From NCBI RefSeq assembly GCF_003116015.1, contig NZ_LGQZ01000133.1:19065-83064 (forward strand): a DNA stretch of 64,000 nucleotides, read 5' to 3'. This document shows, in pieces, positions 55,977 to 64,000 of this stretch; within the stretch, counting starts at the first letter, position 1; each line of letters starts with the position of its first letter. Below the pieces are notes generated by a model that was given only the letters and a program-made list of their open reading frames with translations, did not search any database and was not told where the DNA came from. The position numbers were made by a program, and so were the translations under genes. The stretch is from Azospirillum sp. TSO22-1. GTDB taxonomy: Bacteria > Pseudomonadota > Alphaproteobacteria > Azospirillales > Azospirillaceae.

Positions 55977-58354
55977 CCGGCGACGCACCGGGGCGCCGGC
56001 TGGCGCGCCGGCTCATCGTCGCCATCGTGCTGGCCAGCTCGCTGATCACCGTGGTGATCACCTCGCTGCAGCTGTACCAGGAGTACCGGCGCGACATCGA
56101 CGACATCGACCGCCGGTTCGGGCAGATCGAGGAAAGCTACCTGGACAGCATCCGGCAGAACGTCTGGCTGGCCGACCGCGTCCGCTTGCAGACCCTGCTC
56201 GACGGCATCCGCCGCCTGCCGGACTTCGAATACGCCGCGGTGGCCGCCGACGGCGCGCCGTTCGCCGCCAGCGGCGCGGTGCCCACCATGGGCGAGCGCA
56301 CCCGGCACTACACCCTCACCCAGACGCACCGCGGCCGGGAGGTGGAGATGGGCACGCTGACCGTCTCCGCCTCGCTGGAGGGGGTGGTGCGGCGGACGCT
56401 GGAGCGCATCTGGTTCATCCTCGCCGCCAACGCGGTGAAGACCTCGCTGATCGCGCTGTTCGTGTACCTGCTGGTCGATCGCCTGATCACCAGCCGGCTG
56501 CGCACCATCGCCGCCTTCACCCGCGGCGTCGGCCGCGGCGACCTGGAGACGGCGCTGCCGCACTTGCCGCCCGCCCAGGGCGACGAGGTGAACGCGCTGG
56601 CCCACTCCATCGACGAGATGCGCCAGGGGCTGCGCCGGCTGAACGCCGAGGCGGCGCTGGCCGCCAGCGTCTTCGCCAACACCCAGGAAGGCATCCTGGT
56701 GACCGACGCCGACGGCGTCATCGTCTCCGTCAACAAGGCCTTCACCGCCATCACCGGCTACACCGCGCTGGAGGCGGTCGGGCAGCGGCCGGAGCTGCTG
56801 CGCTCCGGCTACCAGGACGAGGCGTTCTACGCGGCCATGTGGGAGGAGCTGCTCACCACCGGCTTCTGGCAGGGCGAGCTGTGGAACCGCCGCAAGGGCG
56901 GCGAGGCCTACCTGCAGTGGGAGAGCATCACCACCATCGCCGGGCCGGACGGCCGGGCGCGGCACCACGTCGCCATCTTCTCCGACATCACCGAGATGCG
57001 GCGCAAGGACGAGCGGCTGCGCTACCAGGCCTACCACGACGCGCTGACCGGGCTGGCCAACCGCGCGCTGCTGCTCGACCGGCTGGAGCAGGCGCTGAGC
57101 TTCGCCCGGCGCGCCGGCAGCCCGGTGGCGGTGCTGTTCCTCGACCTCGACCGCTTCAAGCTGGTCAACGACAGCCTAGGCCACGAGATCGGCGACGAGC
57201 TGCTGAAGACCGCCGCCATGCGGATGACCGCCTGCGTCGGCCCGGACGACACGCTGGCGCGCACCGGCGGCGACGAGTTCGCCGTGGTGCTGAACGACGC
57301 CGGCTCGACGTCCGAGGTGGCGCACCTCGCCGAGCGGCTGATCGCGGCGCTGGCCGAGCCGTTCGTGCTGCGCGGCCACACCGTGCACCTGGGCGCCAGC
57401 GTCGGCATCGGCCTCTCCCCGCAGGACGGCGCCGACGCCGCAGCGCTGCTGCGCAACGTCGACGCCGCCATGTTCTCCGCCAAGGCGGCCGGGCGGAACA
57501 CCTTCCGCTTCTGCGATTCCGGCATGAACCACCGCGCGCTGGAGCGTCTGGACCTGGAGGCCGGCCTGCGCCGCGCCGTGCCGAACGGCGAACTGGAGCT
57601 GCATTACCAGCCGCAGATCGCCCTGCTGCCGAACCGCGCGCTGCGCGGGGTGGAGGCGCTGATGCGCTGGCGCCACCCGCAGCGCGGGCTGGTCCAGCCG
57701 GGCGATTTCATCCCGCTGGCCGAGGAGGCCGGGCTGATCGGCGAGCTCGGCGACTGGGCCTTGCAGGAGGCCTGCCGGCAGGCCCGGGCGTGGCTGGACG
57801 CCGGCGTGCCGCTCGGCCAGATGGCGGTGAACGTCTCGGCCCGGCAGTTCGAGGACCGGCGCTTCGTCCGCCGCGTCGCCGACATCCTGGCGGCCACCGG
57901 CCTGCCGCCGGGGGCGCTGGAACTGGAGGTGACGGAGTCCATGGTGATGGCCCAGCCCGAGCAGGCCGCCCGCATCCTCGGCGAGCTGCGCGAGGCCGGG
58001 ATAACGGTGTCGGTGGACGATTTCGGCACCGGCTATTCCAGCCTCGCCTATCTCAAGCGCCTGCCGATCAACGCGCTCAAGATCGACCGCGCCTTCGTGC
58101 GCGACATCGGGGAGGACACGCGCGACCAGGCGATCATCGAGGCGATCATCGCGCTTGGCCGCTCGCTCGGCCTGACCATCATCGCGGAGGGCGTGGAGAC
58201 GGAGGGGCAGCTGGCCTTCCTCGACCGCCACGGCTGCCACTGCGCCCAGGGCTTCTACTTCGCCCGCCCGCTGCCGGCCCGGCGGCTGGAGGCGACGCTG
58301 GCCGGCTTCGGCGCGGCGGAGACGGTGATGATGGAGAAGGCGGTGGCGGATTAG
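55973..58354 (+). CDS. Membrane GGDEF-EAL protein with periplasmic sensor, HAMP and PAS
   Basis: The 793-residue protein starts at GTG 55973. TM1 (LIVAIVLASSLITVVITSLQ), a periplasmic loop (about 40-140), TM2 (ANAVKTSLIALFVYLLVDRL), HAMP and PAS (VFANTQEGILVTDADGVIVS) precede GGDEF at residues 432-436 and EAL beginning at Glu561. DDFGTGYSSLAYLKRLPINA keeps the phosphodiesterase loop 6, so both catalytic halves look intact. No RxxD inhibition site stands before GGDEF. Coupling to the binding protein suggests that liganded protein controls c-di-GMP turnover. Confidence 0.92.
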   Translation: MTGDAPGRRLARRLIVAIVLASSLITVVITSLQLYQEYRRDIDDIDRRFGQIEESYLDSIRQNVWLADRVRLQTLLDGIRRLPDFEYAAVAADGAPFAASGAVPTMGERTRHYTLTQTHRGREVEMGTLTVSASLEGVVRRTLERIWFILAANAVKTSLIALFVYLLVDRLITSRLRTIAAFTRGVGRGDLETALPHLPPAQGDEVNALAHSIDEMRQGLRRLNAEAALAASVFANTQEGILVTDADGVIVSVNKAFTAITGYTALEAVGQRPELLRSGYQDEAFYAAMWEELLTTGFWQGELWNRRKGGEAYLQWESITTIAGPDGRARHHVAIFSDITEMRRKDERLRYQAYHDALTGLANRALLLDRLEQALSFARRAGSPVAVLFLDLDRFKLVNDSLGHEIGDELLKTAAMRMTACVGPDDTLARTGGDEFAVVLNDAGSTSEVAHLAERLIAALAEPFVLRGHTVHLGASVGIGLSPQDGADAAALLRNVDAAMFSAKAAGRNTFRFCDSGMNHRALERLDLEAGLRRAVPNGELELHYQPQIALLPNRALRGVEALMRWRHPQRGLVQPGDFIPLAEEAGLIGELGDWALQEACRQARAWLDAGVPLGQMAVNVSARQFEDRRFVRRVADILAATGLPPGALELEVTESMVMAQPEQAARILGELREAGITVSVDDFGTGYSSLAYLKRLPINALKIDRAFVRDIGEDTRDQAIIEAIIALGRSLGLTIIAEGVETEGQLAFLDRHGCHCAQGFYFARPLPARRLEATLAGFGAAETVMMEKAVAD

Positions 58355-58959
58355 GCGCGAGCCATCACCAGCGTCGCGGCGATCGCGCACATGACGACGC
58401 CGATCCCCGCGTCCAGCGCCCGCCAGGCGCCGGGCCGGGCGAAGACGGGCCGCAGCAGGCGCGCGCCGTAGCCCAGCGCGAAGAAGAACAGGAAGGACGC
58501 CGTCATCGCCCCGAGCGCGAAGGCGCCCTTGCCCGCCGCGAACTGCGTGGACACGGACCCGACCAGCACCACCGTGTCCAGATAGACGTGCGGATTGAGC
58601 CACGTCAGCGCCAGACACGTCGCCAGCGTCGCGCCGAGACCGGCCGGAACGGCCGCCGCCGGCGTCAGCGCGTCGCCCGAGCGGACCGCCGCCCGGAAAC
58701 TGCGCAGACCGTAGGCCAGCAGGAAGATCGCGCCGCCATACCGCATCGCCGTCTCGAGCCAGGGCACCCAGGCGTTGGCTTGGGCGAAGCCGCCGACCCC
58801 CGCCAGGATCAGCACGGCGTCGGACACCGCGCAGGTCAGGCAGACCGCCAGGATGTGCTCGCCGCGCAAGCCCTGGCGGAGGATGAAGGCGTTCTGCGCG
58901 CCGATGGCGACGATGAGGCTGAGGCCCAGCAGCAGGCCGGGGATGAAGGCGGACAGCAT
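58351..58959 (-). CDS. lysE: LysE/ArgO-family amino-acid exporter
   Basis: This 202-residue protein has five to six helices with LLLGLSLIVAIGAQNAFILR QGL (split), the LysE signature, and ALTWLNPHVYLDTVVLVGS. It exports basic amino acids by proton antiport. ATG 58957-58959 opens the first helix; GGAAGGGTC upstream is a moderate SD. It is divergent from the ArgP/LysG-type regulator 95 bp away, the classical pair. Its stop overlaps the GGDEF-EAL stop by 4 bp. Confidence 0.92.
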   Translation of the reverse strand: MLSAFIPGLLLGLSLIVAIGAQNAFILRQGLRGEHILAVCLTCAVSDAVLILAGVGGFAQANAWVPWLETAMRYGGAIFLLAYGLRSFRAAVRSGDALTPAAAVPAGLGATLATCLALTWLNPHVYLDTVVLVGSVSTQFAAGKGAFALGAMTASFLFFFALGYGARLLRPVFARPGAWRALDAGIGVVMCAIAATLVMARA

Positions 58960-59054
58960 GGCGGACCCTTCCTGTGGCGAAGGTCCTTCCGCTACCACGG
59001 CTGCCCGGATTAGAATAATTAAAGCTCCTTGCCTGAATTAAGGAACGCTAACCC

Positions 59055-59939
59055 ATGCTGGATTACGCCCTGCTCGTCGCCCTGGCGGCCGTCATCCGCA
59101 CCGGCAGCTTCGAACGGGCCGCGCAGCAGCTCAACGTCACCCCTTCGGCGGTGTCCCAGCGCGTGAAGCTGCTGGAGGAGCGGCTGGGGACGATCCTGGT
59201 GGTGCGGGGCAGCCCCTGCACCGGCACGCCGGCGGGCCAGCGCCTGTGCCAGCACGTGGAGCAGGTGGCGCTCCTGGAAAGCGAACTGCGCCTCGGGCTT
59301 CCGGACCTCCGGCCCGACGCGCCGCCGGTGACCGTGCGCCTCGCGGTGAACGCGGACAGCCTCGCCACGTGGTTCGTCGCGGCGATGGCGGAAACGCCGG
59401 ACTGCCTGTTCGACCTCGTCCTCGACGACCAGGAGCACAGCGCCGACTGGCTGCGCCGGGGCGAGGTCCTGGCCGCGGTGACGGCCGGCGCCAAGCCGGT
59501 GCAGGGCTGCGACAGCACGCCGCTGGGCGCGCTGCGCTATATCGCGACCGCCAGCCCGGCGTTCGTCCACCGGCATTTCCCCACGGGAGTCGACGACACG
59601 TCCCTCGCCCGCGCACCGCGCCTGACCTTCAACAGCAAGGACCGGCTGCAGGCGCAGTGGACGCGGCAGGCGTTCGGAACCGAGATCATGTCGCCGACCC
59701 ACTGGCTGCCCTCGTCCCAGACGTTCGTCGACGCGGCGCTGGCCGGACTCGGCTGGGGCATGAACCCGGAAATGCTGGTGGCGGGACACCTGCGCGACGG
59801 CCGGCTGGTCGCCCTCGTCCCGGGCCAGCCGCTGGACGTGCCGCTGTTCTGGCAGCGCAGCCGCATCGCCAGCCGCACACTGGCCGACATCACGCGCGCC
59901 GTCGTCCGCACCGCGCGCGCCGCGTTGCAGCCTCCCTGA
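59055..59939 (+). CDS. argP: LysR-family regulator ArgP/LysG type
   Basis: The 294-residue regulator has MLDYALLVALAAVIRTGSFE, AAQQLNVTPSAVSQRVKLLE and RLGTILVVRG. The rest includes SADWLRRGEVLAAVTAG and TPLGALRYIATASPAFV, all ArgP/IciA-like. It activates lysE when arginine or lysine is abundant. The divergent position with lysE is the normal genomic context. The spacer includes AATAATTAAAG, an AT-rich patch suited to the operator/promoter. Confidence 0.92.
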   Translation: MLDYALLVALAAVIRTGSFERAAQQLNVTPSAVSQRVKLLEERLGTILVVRGSPCTGTPAGQRLCQHVEQVALLESELRLGLPDLRPDAPPVTVRLAVNADSLATWFVAAMAETPDCLFDLVLDDQEHSADWLRRGEVLAAVTAGAKPVQGCDSTPLGALRYIATASPAFVHRHFPTGVDDTSLARAPRLTFNSKDRLQAQWTRQAFGTEIMSPTHWLPSSQTFVDAALAGLGWGMNPEMLVAGHLRDGRLVALVPGQPLDVPLFWQRSRIASRTLADITRAVVRTARAALQPP

Positions 59940-59970
59940 CGGGGCATCGCTCCAAATTCAATAGCTTAAC

Positions 59971-59998
59971 CGTCATCCCCGCGAAGGCGGGGATGACG
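59971..59998. repeat. GTCATCCCCGCGAAGGCGGGGATGAC-type hairpin (copy 2)
   Basis: CGTCATCCCCGC and GCGGGGATGACG flank GAAG, the same stem and loop as at 38357-38386 and likewise followed by AAAAGGAA (GAAAAAGGAA here). It lies 32 bp after argP, between convergent genes. Confidence 0.88.
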
Positions 59999-60028
59999 AA
60001 AAAGGAAGATCTGGCAGAGGGGCGGGCC

Positions 60029-60450
60029 TCACGCCGGATGGCCGTGCCCGCAGCACGCCGTCCCGGCTTCCTCCAGGTCGCGCAGGATCGGGCAGTCCGG
60101 GCGGTCGTCGCCGTGGCAGGCGTCGGCCAGCTCGCGCAGCGTGTCGGCCATGGCGCGCATCTCGGCGATCTTGGCCTCCAGCTCGTCCACGTGCTCCAGC
60201 GCGATGCGCTTCACCTCGGCGCTGGCGCGGTGCTTGTCGCGCCACAAGCCGACCAGGGCCTGGATGCGCTCGATGCTGAAGCCCAGCGTGCGCGCCCGCT
60301 TGACGAAGCGCAGGATGCGCACCTCCTGCGCCGTGTAGACCCGGTAGCCGGCGGCGGTGCGGCCGGCCTCCGGGATCAGGCCGATGGACTCGTAGTAGCG
60401 GATCAGCTTGGCGTTGACTCCCGACGCCTTGGCGGCCTCGCCGATGTTCA

Positions 60451-60451
<1 letters not shown>
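60029..60451 (-). CDS. cueR: CueR-type MerR-family copper regulator
   Basis: The 140-residue protein has MNIGEAAKASGVNAKLIRYY ESIGL (split), the MerR HTH, and RILRFVKRARTLGFSIERIQ. The metal loop is CHGDDRPDCPIL with Cys about positions 113 and 121, and a CCGHGHP tail, both typical of CueR sensing Cu(I)/Ag(I). Two adjacent ATGs (60452-60454, 60449-60451) are possible; the inner one has the better spacing from GGGGGA. It overlaps the end of copA (ATGATGA), so it is the last gene of the copA unit and autoregulated. Confidence 0.9.
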
Positions 60452-62844
<2,393 letters not shown>

Positions 62845-62882
62845 GACGGCTCTCCTCGTATCGTGCCGCCCTATCAGATGGG

Positions 62883-62905
62883 CCTTCCAATCATGGGAAG
62901 GTCAA
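62883..62905 (-). promoter_or_regulatory. CueR-type operator/promoter of copA
   Basis: CCTTCC (62883-62888), 7-bp spacer, GGAAGG (62896-62901) is the CueR dyad. On the minus strand TTGACC (62905-62900) is the -35, leaving a 19-bp spacer to CATCTG, the stretched spacing expected of MerR-family promoters. The copZ promoter has the same arrangement. Confidence 0.8.
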
Positions 62906-62930
62906 GGGCAAAACGCAGGGGAGAGGTGCG

Positions 62931-63134
62931 TCACGCCGCCTGACCCAGCACCTCGTAGCCGGCGTCCTCGATGGCCTGCCGCACCGCCGCCTCCCCGGCG
63001 GCGCCCTCCACCGCGACCTCGCCGGCCGACAGGTCGACCACCGCGCGCTGCACGGTGGGCAGCGCCTCGACCGCCTTGGTCACCGTCTGGGCGCAGTGGC
63101 CGCAGGTCATCCCCTTCACTTTCAGCTTCAGCAT
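62931..63134 (-). CDS. copZ: CopZ-like copper chaperone (HMA domain)
   Basis: The 67-residue protein is a single HMA domain: MLKLKVKGMTCGHCAQTVTK carries the MTCGHC copper site, followed by AVEALPTVQRAVVDLSAGEV and a final AIEDAGYEVLGQ. It shuttles Cu(I) to CopA or CueR. GGAGGACGAC precedes the ATG at 63132-63134. It has its own CueR-type promoter and lies 87 bp upstream of copA in the same direction. Confidence 0.92.
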   Translation of the reverse strand: MLKLKVKGMTCGHCAQTVTKAVEALPTVQRAVVDLSAGEVAVEGAAGEAAVRQAIEDAGYEVLGQAA

Positions 63135-63170
63135 GTCGTCCTCCGTGGGTTGGCTGCGCCCAGCCTCGGG

Positions 63171-63192
63171 CTTCCAGCGATGGGAAGGTCAA
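63171..63192 (-). promoter_or_regulatory. CueR-type operator/promoter of copZ
   Basis: CTTCC (63171-63175), 7-bp spacer, GGAAG (63183-63187), with TTGACC on the minus strand at 63192-63187. The block GGGAAGGTCAAG is shared exactly with the copA promoter. It lies 37-58 bp upstream of copZ. Confidence 0.8.
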
Positions 63193-63268
63193 GCGCCAAA
63201 CAGCGCCGGCGTTGCGCCGTCGCGCCGCTTCGCCTAAAGCTGCGCCCCGCAACCTGGGGAACGCCCGC

Positions 63269-63484
63269 ATGGACAAGGCCGTCGAACGCCGCCTCATCGA
63301 CCTGGAAAGCCGCCTCGCCCACCACGAGCGCATGGCCGAGGAGCTGTCGTCCGTAGCGTTCGAGCAGGGGCGGACCATCGACCTGCTGACCGCCCAGGTC
63401 CGCCGCCTGAAGGAGCGCATCCTGCTGCTGGAGGCGGGGGCCGAGCGCTCGCCGCAGGACGACCGGCCGCCGCCGCACTACTGA
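63269..63484 (+). CDS. slyX: SlyX-family protein
   Basis: The 71-residue coiled-coil protein reads RRLIDLESRLAHHERMAEEL, then FEQGRTIDLLTAQVRRLKER and ends SPQDDRPPPHY, the SlyX C-terminal signature (PPPHY). The function of SlyX is unknown. ATG 63269 is preceded by GGGGAACGCCCGC. It is divergent from copZ with the CueR-type promoter between. Confidence 0.92.
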   Translation: MDKAVERRLIDLESRLAHHERMAEELSSVAFEQGRTIDLLTAQVRRLKERILLLEAGAERSPQDDRPPPHY

Positions 63485-63509
63485 CCTCTCGGGGCCGGCA
63501 TACATCATA

Positions 63510-63554
63510 CCGATGATGCGGATTACACGGATGGTATCGTGTCCGCATCATCGG
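63510..63554. promoter_or_regulatory. 13-bp inverted repeat upstream of the TRAP binding-protein gene
   Basis: CCGATGATGCGGA (63510-63522) and TCCGCATCATCGG (63542-63554) are perfect inverse copies 19 bp apart. A smaller CATCAT/ATGATG pair overlaps the left arm. The site lies 73-117 bp upstream of the ATG, suitable for an operator of a dimeric regulator such as GntR or IclR type. Confidence 0.7.
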
Positions 63555-63626
63555 CTATGGTGACGATGTCGAGCCGCAACGCGCCCGCCTGAGACGGGCG
63601 CGGCGGCGCTGGGAGGAAACAAGACG

Positions 63627-64000
63627 ATGACCACGACCCGACGCGCAGTCCTGGGCGGCATGCTGGCCGCCCCGGCGATCGTCGCGGCCAGCCGGCTGGG
63701 CTGGGCTGCCGACGCCAAGGTGCTGAAGATCTCGCACCAGTTCCCCGGCGGCACCATCGACGAGGGCGACTTCCGCGACCGCATGTGCCGCCGCTTCGCT
63801 GCCGAGGTGGAGAAGCGCACCGCCGGCCAGCTCAGGTTCGAGCTGTACCCCGGCTCGTCGCTGATGAAGACGCTGGCGCAGTTCAGCGCCATGCGCAAGG
63901 GCGCCCTCGACCTGTCGCTCTACCCGATGCCCTACGCCGGCGGCGAGGTGCCGGAGACCAACCTCGGCCTGATGCCGTGCCTGGTCACCAGCTACGAGCA
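63627..64000 (+). CDS. TRAP transporter solute-binding protein, DctP family (5' part)
   Basis: The first 124 residues are present; the gene runs past the right edge. A Tat-like signal (TTTRRAVLGGMLAAPAIVAA SRLGWA in two parts) leads into VLKISHQFPGGTIDEGDFRD and FELYPGSSLMKTLAQFSAMR, the DctP core. GGGAGG lies 11 bases before the ATG. The Tat motif distinguishes it from the Sec-type DctP at the left end. It likely heads a TRAP operon beyond the window. Confidence 0.9.
   Translation, partial: MTTTRRAVLGGMLAAPAIVAASRLGWAADAKVLKISHQFPGGTIDEGDFRDRMCRRFAAEVEKRTAGQLRFELYPGSSLMKTLAQFSAMRKGALDLSLYPMPYAGGEVPETNLGLMPCLVTSYE

Overview
The window is a GC-rich chromosomal segment, densely coded on both strands. 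Codon bias, the REP-like palindromes and the gene repertoire (formate dehydrogenase with DUF3305/DUF3306, many chemoreceptors, a PHB-type esterase, TRAP and Liv-type transporters, an SSF-linked histidine kinase) point to an alphaproteobacterium of the Rhodospirillales/Azospirillum type. That placement is inference. I see no rRNA, tRNA, insertion sequence, prophage or CRISPR array.

1-9942: a C5-dicarboxylate catabolic locus built around a divergent LysR gene. The left arm carries lysR, a CaiB-family protein resembling mesaconyl-CoA C1-C4 transferase, a methylsuccinyl-CoA dehydrogenase and a lone TRAP binding protein. The right arm carries a second acyl-CoA dehydrogenase, a CaiB CoA-transferase, a MaoC/HTD2-type hydratase, a small methyltransferase and a CitE-like lyase. 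Read together they suggest conversion of methylsuccinate, mesaconate or itaconate to acetyl-CoA plus pyruvate.

9939-21290: housekeeping and envelope genes: a Bcr-type exporter, a ComEA-like HhH protein, a PHB-depolymerase-family esterase, an MprF-type flippase domain, a D,D-carboxypeptidase divergent from an L,D-transpeptidase, an M20 dipeptidase with a DUF938 protein, an SDR, and small proteins.

21863-28941: a Liv-type ABC transporter (ATPase, two permeases, binding protein, second ATPase) with a large acyl-CoA ligase inserted second, suggesting uptake coupled to CoA activation of a carboxylic acid.

28976-32565: an orphan protein, an unusual membrane protein joining a MASE1-like domain to an ABC_sub_bind domain, a MORN-repeat protein and an NrfJ-like protein. 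32994-39416: a complete formate dehydrogenase cluster (DUF3305, DUF3306, TorD chaperone, Tat peptide, catalytic, Fe-S and cytochrome b subunits).

39420-49595: a small membrane protein, a terminator that may end a small RNA, a Ser/Thr kinase-Usp fusion carrying a REP palindrome inside its reading frame, a phosphoesterase, an MHS transporter, a giant SSF-PAS-histidine kinase-receiver protein and a soluble chemoreceptor. 49634-59939: a membrane chemoreceptor, methyltransferase/gloB, GST, cupin, a YddG-like exporter, a binding protein coupled to a GGDEF-EAL protein, and the divergent lysE/argP pair. 60029-63134: a copper module (cueR, copA, copZ) with two matching CueR-type promoters. The window ends with slyX and the start of a TRAP binding protein.
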